The notes: generated by a model from the sequence alone, not told the origin. A stretch of 64,000 nt of DNA from an uncultured Bacilli bacterium (GCA_934085675.1 CAKOHH010000004.1:42408-106407), one strand, 5' to 3'. Counted from the first letter of the stretch, positions 34,547 to 43,791 are shown. Numbers and translations are program-made.

Positions 34547-34571
34547 AAACTGTAGGCAAATCTACAGTTTA
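34547..34571. terminator. Bidirectional terminator between sigK and divIVA
   Basis: AAACTGTAG (34547-34555) and CTACAGTTT (34562-34570) form a perfect 9-bp stem with a 6-base loop. The sigK stop lies directly before it and the divIVA stop is at its right edge. Confidence 0.75.
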
Positions 34572-35003
34572 ATATTTTTCATCAATTTGTTCAATCGCAT
34601 CTAACTCAGTTTCCACTATTGCCCGGAATCTTCTTTTGAAAGCCATAATTCTTTGCCGTAAAAGTTCCCCATCTGCTTCCATTTTTTCTGCTTTTAAAAG
34701 GGCATCATTTACAATTCTCGAAGCATTTCTTTTGGCATCATCTAAAATTGCTTTGGATTCATCCCGGGCTACTTTTCTTATTTGATTACCAGCATTTTCG
34801 GCAACTAAAAGAGCCTTATTTAAAGTACTCTCCATATTTTGATATTCTTGAAGGCGAGCTTTTAAAGACGCTATTTCAGCATCTCTATTTTTTAAATTAT
34901 TAAGCATGCCCTCATATTCTTGGGTAACTTCAAAAACAAAATGATTCACTTCGTCTTTATTGTAACCATTTAAACTTGTTTTAAACTTTTGCAAATTACC
35001 CAC
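34569..35003 (-). CDS. divIVA: DivIVA-family cell division/polarity protein
   Basis: DivIVA binds curved membrane at septa and poles. The N-terminus KFKTSLNGYNKDEVNHFV is the DivIVA membrane-binding signature, followed by a coiled coil (about residues 25-135). At 144 residues it is a small member. GTG 35003 opens the frame, but TTG 34994 has the better ribosome site (AGGTGG, 5 bp). It lies directly after sepF. Confidence 0.9.
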   Translation of the reverse strand: MGNLQKFKTSLNGYNKDEVNHFVFEVTQEYEGMLNNLKNRDAEIASLKARLQEYQNMESTLNKALLVAENAGNQIRKVARDESKAILDDAKRNASRIVNDALLKAEKMEADGELLRQRIMAFKRRFRAIVETELDAIEQIDEKY

Positions 35004-35011
35004 CTCACATC

Positions 35012-35425
35012 TTACCAGCCAATTTCGTCTTCGGCATCTTGTTTTTCTTTTGGCTCATTATCATCTGATATTTTACCTTGAATATTTACATTATTAGGTG
35101 TACATAAATAAATACCAACACCTATTTTTTGCATCGTTCCACCAATAGAATAAACACATCCTGACAAAAAGTCAATAATTCTCTTTGCCTGAGCTGCAGT
35201 TACCCTTTTAAAGTTAACAACAACACTATTTCTTTTTTTCAAATGATCAGCAATTTGTTGTGATTCTGAAAATGCCCGTGGTTCTAATAAAATCATCTTA
35301 TTTCCTGTTTTATCGGCTTCCTTTAAAGCTTCTTCCTCACTCACTGTATAAAAATCATCATCTAATCTTGATGTATCTTCACTCTCATCATCTGAAAACC
35401 ATTTTTTTAGTTTACCCATAGCCAT
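35012..35425 (-). CDS. sepF: Cell division protein SepF
   Basis: SepF anchors FtsZ to the membrane and aligns septal filaments in Gram-positive bacteria. The 137-residue protein has the N-terminal membrane-targeting helix (MGKLKKWF), an acidic linker, and the SepF core: EPRAFSESQQIADHLKKR, VVNFKRVT, RIIDFLSGCVYSIGG. GGAGG is 7 bp before the ATG. It lies 8 bp before divIVA, a classic pairing. Confidence 0.94.
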   Translation of the reverse strand: MAMGKLKKWFSDDESEDTSRLDDDFYTVSEEEALKEADKTGNKMILLEPRAFSESQQIADHLKKRNSVVVNFKRVTAAQAKRIIDFLSGCVYSIGGTMQKIGVGIYLCTPNNVNIQGKISDDNEPKEKQDAEDEIGW

Positions 35426-35504
35426 ATTGTCCCCTCCAGACTCTATCTATCACTAATTGTATCAGAAACAAATTACTTTTTCAATATCCTAAATTAAAAA
35501 GCTC

Positions 35505-36287
35505 TTAGGAAAAATATTCGTATTCCTTAGCCAACATTTTTTTCTCATCAATAAAATGGTGATTAGTATAAAAATAATGTTTCGTTTCTTTTTTTAATTT
35601 TTTCTTGTCTAAAACATAATCATTTTCAATTTTTTTATAAGGATAATCATTTAAAAATCTCTCTAAATAAAACCGTTGGAAATAATATTTTTCATTTTTA
35701 AGAAGTAATAAAAATTGAAAAAAAAGTAACAAGCAAATAAAATAATTGTTTAAATTTTGCCAATAATTTAAACCGATAAAAAGAAGAAAACTTAAAATTG
35801 AAATCACTTTATAAATTTGAAAAGAATGATAATAAGAATAAATTTTTTCTAACAAAGCGTGCATAAATACTGAACCATCTAAAGGTATAATAGGTAATAA
35901 ATTAAAGAAAAAAATTGTTTTATTATAAAGTAAAAATAATTGATAACTTGTTTCGGTAATTAGCATTTTTTTAAATAGAAAAGAAAAAACTATAAATAAT
36001 AAGCCTTGGAAAAAAAAACCTCCTAAAGAAATAATCATTTCTTTGTTGATAGAAGAATTGATAGGTTTCTCTATTGTTGTTAAACCTCCAAAAGCAAAAA
36101 GTTCAACTTTAACAATTTGATAATGGAATAGTTTAATAAAAAAAATATGACCACATTCATGAGTAACAACAATTAAAAAGATTATAAGTGTTGGTTTAAA
36201 ATAACCACATAAAAAAGATAATAAAAAAAATAAATATAAGGAAAAATTAAGCTTGCAAACTTTTTTGATAATCTTCATAAGAGACAT
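35505..36287 (-). CDS. spoIVFB: SpoIVFB-like intramembrane metalloprotease (site-2 protease)
   Basis: A 260-residue polytopic M50-family protease: THECGHIFF is the HExxH zinc site and LLPIIPLDGS the second ligand motif. SpoIVFB cleaves the pro-sequence of sigma-K in the outer forespore membrane. The preceding overlapping gene encodes a SpoIVFA-like protein and sigK is 1 kb away, both supporting the name. The C-terminal soluble part (about residues 195-260) would match the CBS-like domain only loosely. Confidence 0.85.
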   Translation of the reverse strand: MSLMKIIKKVCKLNFSLYLFFLLSFLCGYFKPTLIIFLIVVTHECGHIFFIKLFHYQIVKVELFAFGGLTTIEKPINSSINKEMIISLGGFFFQGLLFIVFSFLFKKMLITETSYQLFLLYNKTIFFFNLLPIIPLDGSVFMHALLEKIYSYYHSFQIYKVISILSFLLFIGLNYWQNLNNYFICLLLFFQFLLLLKNEKYYFQRFYLERFLNDYPYKKIENDYVLDKKKLKKETKHYFYTNHHFIDEKKMLAKEYEYFS

Positions 36288-36858
36288 AGTTTCCTTCTTT
36301 TTGCAAAACTAAATAATAGTAATCATCTTTAGGATTACCAAGAATAAAGCCAGCTTCCACATAATCATAAAGTTTTAAATTAACATCCCCAATATTTCCG
36401 TACCAAATATCCGTACCATCCACTCCTTGAATAATTAAGGTATTACCGTAATTTTCTTTTTCACCCATGAAAACTAAAAGGCCGCTGGCTAGGCTTGTGA
36501 CTGGACCTGAAGCATCATTAATTTTATAACCATCATAATACTTTTCTCGAGGAGAAATATTATCTGTTTTTGAAACATTTACCTCACTGGGAGTAGATAC
36601 TGTTGGTAAAATATTGCCAAAATTTTTAGTATACCAATTGTTTATTTTAGTAAACATAAGATTATTTTCAAAAATATATTTCTTATAATTTCCTAAATTA
36701 TTGTCGTCTAATTTAATGTAAATAATGCTTCCTAAAATGAAAATAATACTAATCAAAATTTTGCTAAATTCTTGACTTATCTTTGATTTCTTTTCTTTTG
36801 AAACATCTTGATGACATCTTTGTTTATGCCTTTTTAAAACAGAACTTATATCATCCAT
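36247..36858 (-). CDS. spoIVFA: SpoIVFA-like regulator with degenerate M23 domain
   Basis: About 203 residues from ATG 36858 (MDDISSVLKRHK), which has a GTGGTGAT site; longer starts run into queH. It has one membrane helix (about residues 35-52) and a C-terminal LytM/M23-like fold (GPVTSLASGLLVFMGEKENYGNTLIIQG) lacking the zinc-binding His and Asp residues, as in SpoIVFA, which holds SpoIVFB inactive until signalled. Its end overlaps spoIVFB by 41 bp. Assignment depends partly on context. Confidence 0.75.
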   Translation of the reverse strand: MDDISSVLKRHKQRCHQDVSKEKKSKISQEFSKILISIIFILGSIIYIKLDDNNLGNYKKYIFENNLMFTKINNWYTKNFGNILPTVSTPSEVNVSKTDNISPREKYYDGYKINDASGPVTSLASGLLVFMGEKENYGNTLIIQGVDGTDIWYGNIGDVNLKLYDYVEAGFILGNPKDDYYYLVLQKEGNYVSYEDYQKSLQA

Positions 36859-36892
36859 AGTATCACCACTAAAATATATGAAAAAATGAAAA

Positions 36893-36912
36893 AAAAAGAC
36901 GTTAATCTTTTT
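36893..36912 (-). terminator. Possible terminator after queH
   Basis: AAAAAGA (36893-36899) and TCTTTTT (36906-36912) pair around the queH stop; on the minus strand the stem is followed by a T-rich run (A-run 36881-36897). All but one pair are A-T, so it is weak. Confidence 0.4.
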
Positions 36913-37540
36913 GACTAACTCTCTCATCTCTTTCTTTTTTAGAATAAACACAACCGCAATAATCTTGACGATAAAGATTATATTCTTTCGAAAATAAAAT
37001 ACTTTTTTTATAACCATCGTTTTTTTTAAAATCACTTACTAAATAAGAAACACCACAGACTTGTTCTAATTCTAAACCTATTTCATTTAATTTTTGAGCA
37101 TTTTTATAAGGACTAATAGAAAGACTAGTTGTAAAATAATCAAAACCAAGTTCCTTAGCTTTCTGGGCCGTTTTTAAAAGACGAAGATGATAGCATTTAA
37201 AGCAACGTGGTCCCCCTTCTTTTTCCTTTTCAAGACCTAAAGCCAACTTTTTAAACTCTTCATTTTCATAATCACAATCTAAGAAATTTAAAGGATTAGG
37301 ACTTGGAAAAACTTTTAAAAATTTTTTTTGTTCTTCTTTTCTTTTTAAATATTCTTCATATGGTTCAATATTAGGGTTGTAATAAAAAACTGTTATTTTA
37401 AAATCTTTGGCTAATCTTTCAATAACAGCTGAAGAACAAGGTGCACAACAAGTATGTAGTAAAAGCGTTGGCATCCTACTTTTTGTCCTGTTTTCCATAA
37501 TGATTTTTTTCATTAAACAATCATAATTTATTTTTTCCAT
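36902..37540 (-). CDS. queH: Epoxyqueuosine reductase QueH
   Basis: QueH catalyses the last step of queuosine synthesis in tRNA, reducing epoxyqueuosine. The 212-residue protein has the DUF208 motifs LLHTCCAPCSSAVIERL, FYNPNIEP-like FYYNPNIEPYEEY, RCFKCYHLRL and the C-terminal QDYCGCVYSKKE, with four pairs of Cys residues for metal and catalysis. It overlaps the preceding unknown gene by 13 bp. Confidence 0.93.
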   Translation of the reverse strand: MEKINYDCLMKKIIMENRTKSRMPTLLLHTCCAPCSSAVIERLAKDFKITVFYYNPNIEPYEEYLKRKEEQKKFLKVFPSPNPLNFLDCDYENEEFKKLALGLEKEKEGGPRCFKCYHLRLLKTAQKAKELGFDYFTTSLSISPYKNAQKLNEIGLELEQVCGVSYLVSDFKKNDGYKKSILFSKEYNLYRQDYCGCVYSKKERDERVSQKD

Positions 37541-38139
37541 AGTACTCTTTTTAAACTCCTATTATTCTTTAAATTTAAAATTGTTCGATCTAAAGCCTCA
37601 GCATAAGTTTCACCATCTTGTAGGCAAATATTTTGATATTCTTCCTTATGACTATCTTGAATCATGACAGGAATCAAATTCTCTGTAAGATATATTTTAA
37701 CTTTTTTTCCAAACTTTGTAGTTATAAAAGGATATAATATTTGATTATCTATGACTAATGTTTTATCAGGTAAAGGTATCATGGGATAAACGAACATAAT
37801 GTGCTTTTCTGCATTATATAAAATTTGTCTTTCGTCTTCATAACATGTAAAACTCCAAATATTATTAGTTACCCCTTGATAAAAAGAATATTGAAAACTC
37901 ATCAATTCAGTATATTCTTCTAGGCCATATAGATAATAATGACTAAAGTTTTTAGAGCCTTTATTTTCCTTAAAACTAATAAATTCATTATTACTTACTT
38001 GAATAATTTTTTTAGTATGCTCATCAAAAGTTATTTGTTTGGCAAGTTGTTTATGACTAATTGTAATTTGCTTATTGGAAGTTAATCCTGCGCGGTGTGT
38101 CTTATGATTAAGAATGATAGATGTATTATTAAGTTTCAT
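37528..38139 (-). CDS. Unknown conserved-looking protein upstream of queH
   Basis: About 203 residues from ATG 38139 (MKLNNTSIILNHK), chosen because AAAGG is 9 bp upstream. Mixed alpha/beta composition with no membrane segment; features include YPMIPLPDKTLVIDNQILYP and a basic C-terminus. I do not recognise it. It lies between ftsQ and queH and overlaps queH, which suggests co-expression but not function. Confidence 0.6.
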   Translation of the reverse strand: MKLNNTSIILNHKTHRAGLTSNKQITISHKQLAKQITFDEHTKKIIQVSNNEFISFKENKGSKNFSHYYLYGLEEYTELMSFQYSFYQGVTNNIWSFTCYEDERQILYNAEKHIMFVYPMIPLPDKTLVIDNQILYPFITTKFGKKVKIYLTENLIPVMIQDSHKEEYQNICLQDGETYAEALDRTILNLKNNRSLKRVLWKK

Positions 38140-38186
38140 AAGCCCCATCCTTTCTAGGTGCATTTATTATTTTATCACAAATTGTT

Positions 38187-38885
38187 CTAATACGAAGAAA
38201 AAGATATCTTATCACTAGAAGAATCTAAATAAATAATTCCTTTTTTATCTTCTAAGGTTGCATAAATCTCAATGTATTTATTTAATTTATCAATATGAAG
38301 CAAATTGGTATAAACAGTATTTGTATCATTCATTCTAAGTAAAAAACGTTCCTCGTCTATTAAGACATTATTACTAGTCCATGGTGAATACTCAATTTCA
38401 CTGATTAAAGTTAAAACATTTTTATCAATATCACCCAATTTTTGAATCAACTTTGTATAATAAACATCTGGAACATAATTAATTAAAATAGGAATGCCTT
38501 TTAAATTAGCGGTAATTTCCCGACCTGATGATAAAACCACTTTACCATTATTACGATTATAAAATAAAGGTTTGTCTTCAGAAATAATAAAAGTAATACT
38601 ACCTAAAACACCTTTTTTTATTTTAACACTTTTTATATAGGGAATTGTTAAAATTTTTTTTTCAATATCTTTTGTTTTTATTCTAAATAAATATGGATAA
38701 TCTTTAAATCCAGAAGTGGTAATAATATCATTGTCTTCCACAAATGTATTTCCTTCAATAAAAATATTTTTTGTTTTTAAATTCCATAAATAAGTAAAAA
38801 TTAAAAAGAGAATGAGGATAAAAAGACAAAACTTCAAAAAAGTTTTCCACTTAAATTTTCTTTTAATTACTTTCTTTTTTTGCAT
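38187..38885 (-). CDS. ftsQ: Cell division protein FtsQ/DivIB
   Basis: The 232-residue bitopic protein has a basic cytoplasmic N-terminus, one membrane helix (residues 14-33), a POTRA domain (NIFIEGNTFVEDNDIITTSG; IPYIKSVKIKKG) and the FtsQ beta domain (EDKPLFYNRNNGKVVLSSG). It recruits FtsL/FtsB to the divisome. The position after murG is usual for Bacillota. Confidence 0.9.
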   Translation of the reverse strand: MQKKKVIKRKFKWKTFLKFCLFILILFLIFTYLWNLKTKNIFIEGNTFVEDNDIITTSGFKDYPYLFRIKTKDIEKKILTIPYIKSVKIKKGVLGSITFIISEDKPLFYNRNNGKVVLSSGREITANLKGIPILINYVPDVYYTKLIQKLGDIDKNVLTLISEIEYSPWTSNNVLIDEERFLLRMNDTNTVYTNLLHIDKLNKYIEIYATLEDKKGIIYLDSSSDKISFSSY

Positions 38886-38910
38886 GGTATCACCCTTCTT
38901 ATACTTTTTT

Positions 38911-39984
38911 TTAAATTATTTTCTTGATTTCCTCGTAAATTATTTTAGCACTATCGGTTGTTTTCTCTTGCTCTAAATTTTTCTTCATTTTGGCTTTTGT
39001 TTCAGCATCATTTAATAACTTTTTAATGGCTTCTTCTAATGTTTCTTTAGTAAGATTTTTTTCTTCTAAAAGGTAAATAAGATTTTTATCACTTAATTCT
39101 TTGGCATTATAGTATTGGTGATTATTGGCAACATTAGGACTTGGAATAATAACGGATAATTTTTTTAAGGCTAAAATTTCACTTAGACTGCCCGCACCGG
39201 CTCTTGATACGATAACATCACTAATTTTTAAAAGGCCTGGTAATTCTTCCATATATGGAAACAAATGAACGTTTTGAGGAAATTTATTTTGACTATATTC
39301 TTCATAATGATTTTTTCCGGTAATGTAGCATACTTCATAATTTTCAGTACCGATACTTTTTAAATAAGAAAGCATTTTTTCATTTAAAGAACCACTTCCA
39401 AGACTTCCTGCGACAATGGTAACTAATTTTTTATGTTCATCTAAGCCTAAAGATTTTTTGTCTTTAGCTGGTACTTCTAAAGCCCAAGCACCACAAGGAT
39501 GACCTGTCAAAATAACTTTTCCTTTTGTTTTTAAGTGATTCTCACTTTCTTTAAAAGTGACACCAATAATGTCGGCATAACGACTAATCATTTTGTTACT
39601 TTTTCCCGGAATACTATTTTGCTCGTGAATAAACACTTTAATATGTTCTTTATGAGCTGCCATAATAACAGGATAAGTCACATATCCTCCTACCCCAATG
39701 ACAACATCTGGTTTTTCTACCCTTAATACTTCTCTTACTTGACAAATGGCTTTTTTTACTAAGAAAACATTTTTAATATCTCTTAAAATATCTTTACTAA
39801 AGCCATATATTTCTAAGGGAATATAACGATAACCTAATTTAGGAATAATATCTTTTTCCATGCGGTTATGTGTTCCAAAATAGATTACTTCTAAATTTTT
39901 TTCATGTTTTTTAAATTCATCAATGATGGCTAAAGCAGGGTTAATATGTCCCATGGTGCCACCTGCAGTTACAACTATTTTCAC
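38911..39984 (-). CDS. murG: UDP-GlcNAc transferase MurG
   Basis: MurG converts lipid I to lipid II at the inner face of the membrane. The 357-residue protein has the N-terminal loop AGGTMGHINPALAI (usually GGTGGH), YVTYPVIMAAHKE, IHEQNSIPGKSNK, VAGSLGSGSLNE, and the donor-site VSRAGAGSLSEILA and PNVANNHQYYNAKEL. It lies just before ftsQ and is divergent from ftsW. Confidence 0.96.
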   Translation of the reverse strand: MKIVVTAGGTMGHINPALAIIDEFKKHEKNLEVIYFGTHNRMEKDIIPKLGYRYIPLEIYGFSKDILRDIKNVFLVKKAICQVREVLRVEKPDVVIGVGGYVTYPVIMAAHKEHIKVFIHEQNSIPGKSNKMISRYADIIGVTFKESENHLKTKGKVILTGHPCGAWALEVPAKDKKSLGLDEHKKLVTIVAGSLGSGSLNEKMLSYLKSIGTENYEVCYITGKNHYEEYSQNKFPQNVHLFPYMEELPGLLKISDVIVSRAGAGSLSEILALKKLSVIIPSPNVANNHQYYNAKELSDKNLIYLLEEKNLTKETLEEAIKKLLNDAETKAKMKKNLEQEKTTDSAKIIYEEIKKII

Positions 39985-40102
39985 AATTTTTTCCTCCCAT
40001 AAATTTTATGCTTTTATTATATCAAAATTACGTGCGAAGAACTACAGATTGAACATAATTTTATGAAACAGGCATAAACTTAACTAAAAAGAGGAGATGA
40101 AA

Positions 40103-41185
40103 ATGAAGCATTTTGACAGAACTTTATTTATCACAGTCATTTTGATAAGTTTATTTGGAATTGTTATGATTTATTCAGCATCTTCTATCTGGGCCGAATA
40201 TAAATTTCATGATGCATTCAAATTTGTTAAAGCTCAAAGTGTTTTTTGGATAATTGGTATTATAGAATGTCTTTTTTTAAGTAAAATTCCTAGTTCTTTT
40301 TGGAAAGAAAAAGCCAATAAAATTGTTTTTTTATGTTTTTTATTACTTGTCTTAGTCCTTATTCCCGGTATTGGGACGATTAGAAATGGTTCTAGAAGTT
40401 GGTTTGGAATTGGTGGATTTGGAATTCAGCCAAGTGAATTTGCCAAGGTTGGTTTAATTATTTTTGTTTCTAAGTATTTAACGCAAAATAAAAAAGAATT
40501 ACGTAGTATTAAAAAAGGAGTTTTACCTATTCTTATTTTTATCGGTATTTTTTTCCTTTTAATTATGTTAGAACCAGATTTTGGAACAGCAATGGTAATG
40601 GCACTTTCTTTAATTAGTTTAATTTTTATAAGTGGGGTTAAACTTTCCTTTTTTGTAAGTTTAGGTTTAATAGGATTAGGAGGAATTGTCTTACTCATCA
40701 TCCTTGCCCCTTACCGTATGGCCCGGATTGTTTCTTTTTTAAATCCTTGGAGTGATCCTTTAGGAAGTGGTTTTCAAATTATTCAAAGTTTATATGCGAT
40801 AGGACCAGGTGGACTTTTGGGACAAGGCTTTTTAAAATCCCATCAAAAACATTTTTACTTGCCAGAACCCCAGACAGATTTTATTTTTGCCATTATTAGT
40901 GAAGAATTTGGCTTTTTAGGTGTTCTTATTATTGTTTCTTTTTTCTTCTTTCTTTTCTATCGTGCCGTTAAAATATCTTTAAAATGTAATGATTTATTTG
41001 ACAAGTTTTTAGTTTTTGGACTAGCCATTGGTATCTTAATCCAAGCTCTTTTAAATTTATGCGTGGTAATTGGTCTTACGCCTGTGACTGGCATCACTTT
41101 ACCCTTCTTTAGTTATGGGGGCAGTAGTTTACTAGTCACATTTGCTTCGATTGGAATTATTTTAAGTATTAGTAGAAAGACATAG
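40103..41185 (+). CDS. ftsW: FtsW/RodA/SpoVE-family peptidoglycan polymerase
   Basis: A SEDS-family glycosyltransferase of 360 residues with about ten membrane helices; signatures are GSRSWFGIGGFGIQPSEFAK, LEPDFGTAMV and the C-terminal TPVTGITLPFFSYGGSS. It polymerises lipid II with a class B PBP. Next to murG and ftsQ it is probably FtsW or SpoVE rather than RodA. ATG 40103 has GAGGAG 6 bp upstream; ATG 40097 overlaps that site. Confidence 0.9.
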   Translation: MKHFDRTLFITVILISLFGIVMIYSASSIWAEYKFHDAFKFVKAQSVFWIIGIIECLFLSKIPSSFWKEKANKIVFLCFLLLVLVLIPGIGTIRNGSRSWFGIGGFGIQPSEFAKVGLIIFVSKYLTQNKKELRSIKKGVLPILIFIGIFFLLIMLEPDFGTAMVMALSLISLIFISGVKLSFFVSLGLIGLGGIVLLIILAPYRMARIVSFLNPWSDPLGSGFQIIQSLYAIGPGGLLGQGFLKSHQKHFYLPEPQTDFIFAIISEEFGFLGVLIIVSFFFFLFYRAVKISLKCNDLFDKFLVFGLAIGILIQALLNLCVVIGLTPVTGITLPFFSYGGSSLLVTFASIGIILSISRKT

Positions 41186-41189
41186 AAAA

Positions 41190-41211
41190 AGAAAACCAGT
41201 TTTAGTTTTCT
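41190..41211 (+). terminator. Hairpin after ftsW
   Basis: AGAAAAC (41190-41196) and GTTTTCT (41205-41211) form a 7-bp stem with an 8-base loop 5 bp after the ftsW stop. There is no long T-run, so termination strength is doubtful. Confidence 0.4.
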
Positions 41212-41253
41212 GTTCTATAAATTTAGTTTTCTATCTATTTCTTTCATATGAAA

Positions 41254-41637
41254 TCACTCTTTGTACCCAAGTAAATAAAGGCGATAAACTAAATCATCAT
41301 AATAACTATTTAAATTAGGATTTTGGGTATTTTTTGCCTGCGTAATAGTATACCATAAAATGTAAAGTTCATTATACTCTTTCATAAAAGCATTACGTTT
41401 ATATTCATCTTTTATTTGGATACCTTTTTGATAATAATCATTTAAAGATGTTATGATAAAATTATCTAAAAGTCCATAGTTAACACGTCCTACTGACAAA
41501 ATAGTTCCCTTTTTCGTCCTAACAAATGGTCTTATGGTTGGTCTTTTAAAATCAAAATCAGTGTTAACATGGATAGAACCTTTTTGTAAACCATTGTCAA
41601 GCCACTGTAAATCTTTATATTCTGGATTTTGAAACAT
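41254..41637 (-). CDS. Unknown small protein
   Basis: A 127-residue soluble protein: N-terminal WLDNGLQKGSIHVNTDF and FVRTKKGTILSVGRVNYG, helical C-terminus with LYILWYTITQAKN. I do not recognise the family. GGGGTGAT precedes the ATG. It is monocistronic, between ftsW and mtaB. No function is suggested. Confidence 0.6.
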   Translation of the reverse strand: MFQNPEYKDLQWLDNGLQKGSIHVNTDFDFKRPTIRPFVRTKKGTILSVGRVNYGLLDNFIITSLNDYYQKGIQIKDEYKRNAFMKEYNELYILWYTITQAKNTQNPNLNSYYDDLVYRLYLLGYKE

Positions 41638-41695
41638 CCTTTATCACCCCAAATATTCTATTATTATTTTAGCAAAATTTAGGATTTAATTCCAT

Positions 41696-42949
41696 CTATA
41701 TTTTACCAATTAATTCGTTTTCTTTTAAAGTCGTAATTTCTACTTCTAACATTTTATTAGGTTCTACGGTCGTATTTAAATGAACTTTTAAATAATTAGA
41801 AGTACAGCCAATATTATCTTGTTCTGTTAAAACTTCCATTTTGTGGCCAATAAATTTCTCAGCATAATTTTTTTCTAATTTATCAGATAATTCACAAAGG
41901 ACTTTACTACGGCGATGTTTTTCTTTGCTTTCAACTTGCATAGGCATTTTACTTGCCGCGGTATTTTGTCTAATAGAATAAGGAAAAACATGGATTTTAC
42001 TAAAAGCAATTTCTTCACAAGTAGCCATTGTTTTTAAAAATAATTCTTCGGTTTCATAAGGATGTCCTACAATAACATCGGTAGTGATAGAAATATCAGG
42101 TCTGATGCTTCTTATTTCAGAAATTTTTTCTTTATAAGTTTGTAAATTATATTTACGATTCATTTTCTTTAAGATTTCGTCAGAACCTGCTTGTAAAGGA
42201 ATGTGCATATGATTACAAATTTTAGGATTGTTTTTTAATTCCTTCATAAATTTTTCATTTAATTCGGTAATCTCAATAGAAGAAATACGAATTCTTTTTA
42301 AATTTTCTATTTTACTAGCCTCATGAATTAAGTCTGTTAAGTCTTTCCCATTACTTTCATAAGAACCGGTATGAATACCTGTTAAAACAATTTCTTGATG
42401 GCCATTAAAAACTAATGTTTTTATTTCTTCTAGGGCTTCATCAAAATCTTTATTTCGTCTTTGTTTACGTAAATAAGGGATAATACAGTAACTACAGAAA
42501 TTATCACAACCATCTTGAATTTTAATAAAGGCTCTTGTATGCGTCGTAAATTTATTAATATGCATCGTTTCAAAAGAAACATCTCTTGTTTTTGTAAAGT
42601 ATTGATATTTTTCATGGTTTTTCATATAGTTTTCAACAAGATGCAAGATGTCATTTTTGCCGACATTACCAATTAAAATATCCACTCCCATTTCATCGTA
42701 AGAAACGTGATTATTTTCAGAAGAACAACCACAGACAACTAAAAGAGCATCATGATGATTTTTTTTAAATCTTCTAACCATTTTCCGTGATTTTTGGTCA
42801 GCAATATTAGTAACTGAGCACGTATTAATAATAATGATATCTGGTTTTTCTTGGTCTAAAAGATAACCACTTTGTAAAAATTCTTCTTTAATGACTTCAG
42901 ATTCATAAGCATTGACTTTACATCCTAAAGTATATATATAAAATTTCAT
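41696..42949 (-). CDS. mtaB: tRNA t6A37 methylthiotransferase MtaB
   Basis: A radical-SAM methylthiotransferase that adds a thiomethyl group to t6A37 of tRNA. The 417-residue protein has the N-terminal UPF0004 domain (FYIYTLGCKVNAYESE), the radical SAM motif CDNFCSYC, HMHIPLQAGSDEILKKMNR, and a C-terminal TRAM domain. GCKVN marks MtaB rather than MiaB/RimO. ATG 42949 has AGGAAG upstream; the longer frame runs into the nuclease gene. Confidence 0.93.
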   Translation of the reverse strand: MKFYIYTLGCKVNAYESEVIKEEFLQSGYLLDQEKPDIIIINTCSVTNIADQKSRKMVRRFKKNHHDALLVVCGCSSENNHVSYDEMGVDILIGNVGKNDILHLVENYMKNHEKYQYFTKTRDVSFETMHINKFTTHTRAFIKIQDGCDNFCSYCIIPYLRKQRRNKDFDEALEEIKTLVFNGHQEIVLTGIHTGSYESNGKDLTDLIHEASKIENLKRIRISSIEITELNEKFMKELKNNPKICNHMHIPLQAGSDEILKKMNRKYNLQTYKEKISEIRSIRPDISITTDVIVGHPYETEELFLKTMATCEEIAFSKIHVFPYSIRQNTAASKMPMQVESKEKHRRSKVLCELSDKLEKNYAEKFIGHKMEVLTEQDNIGCTSNYLKVHLNTTVEPNKMLEVEITTLKENELIGKI

Positions 42950-42980
42950 AAAACACTTCCTAACCTTTACTATAAAAACA

Positions 42981-43016
42981 AAAAAAGACGTCCTTGTCAA
43001 GATGCGAGACGACTTT
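42981..43016 (-). terminator. Terminator after the exported nuclease gene
   Basis: AAAGACGTC (42984-42992) and GACGACTTT (43008-43016) pair with one mismatch; T7 follows on the minus strand. The stop codon of the nuclease gene (42997) lies in the loop, so the right arm encodes its last residues. Confidence 0.6.
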
Positions 43017-43722
43017 CTCCTGTTTGATAATCTATTTCAATACCTTTTTGAACATTATAAACATAAATATTAAAAGATATCCCCTCACCATGGTCTTCTA
43101 CCGAATAACCTTCCATTAAAGCCCCACTGGCAAGTAAATTATTACCTTCAAAAATAGGTGTCACCCGATATAAAACATGATTATTGGTCTTTTTAACATA
43201 ATCAGCTACTTTATTTTCGTAAGTTAACATAGGGCCAATATTCATTTGTCTTGTACAGGTAATTAAGTTTTTTTCGTTTGCATTTTCCCCAGTTAATTGA
43301 TATCCAATCAAATGACAACGATTATATAAATATTTACCATCGACATTATCATATTTCACCGTATGCCACCCGGTTGGTTTTATCATGCCAATACTTCCTC
43401 TTGGTTCAGATGGCATTGTTTCTAAACCAACTAAAGCATAGGAAACACCACATCTTTGTAAACTATCTAAATCACTATAACTTTCAAAAGAAGTTGTGGT
43501 ATATTCACTTTCTTTAAAAAAAGGTACATTATTATTAATGGCAATGTAATCTTCTCCACTATAAGAAGGAATATTTTCTATGGAATAACTTTGTTTAGGC
43601 TCCCAAAGACTATTAAAATCATAATCACTAAACCAAAGTGAACTTACTAAACTAAATACTAAAAAGATAATAATACTTACTTGGGTAACATAAGACTTTT
43701 TTTTCCTTTTACGACGAGCCAT
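42997..43722 (-). CDS. Membrane-anchored DNA/RNA non-specific endonuclease
   Basis: The 241-residue protein has a basic N-terminus with a membrane helix (residues 12-30), then an EndA-type nuclease domain: GWHTVKYDNVDGKYLYNRCHLIGYQLTGE, EKNLITCTRQMN, MLTYENKVADYV. His in NRCHLIG is the general base of the beta-beta-alpha metal fold and Asn in the later QMN segment holds the metal. Relatives usually read NRGH/DRGH, so Cys replaces Gly. Such enzymes cut extracellular DNA or act in competence. Confidence 0.83.
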   Translation of the reverse strand: MARRKRKKKSYVTQVSIIIFLVFSLVSSLWFSDYDFNSLWEPKQSYSIENIPSYSGEDYIAINNNVPFFKESEYTTTSFESYSDLDSLQRCGVSYALVGLETMPSEPRGSIGMIKPTGWHTVKYDNVDGKYLYNRCHLIGYQLTGENANEKNLITCTRQMNIGPMLTYENKVADYVKKTNNHVLYRVTPIFEGNNLLASGALMEGYSVEDHGEGISFNIYVYNVQKGIEIDYQTGESRLAS

Positions 43723-43791
43723 ACTAATACATCTCCTACTTTATAAGTATAGCAAAAATTTGTTTTATTGACTATTATAAAATTTATCTAT

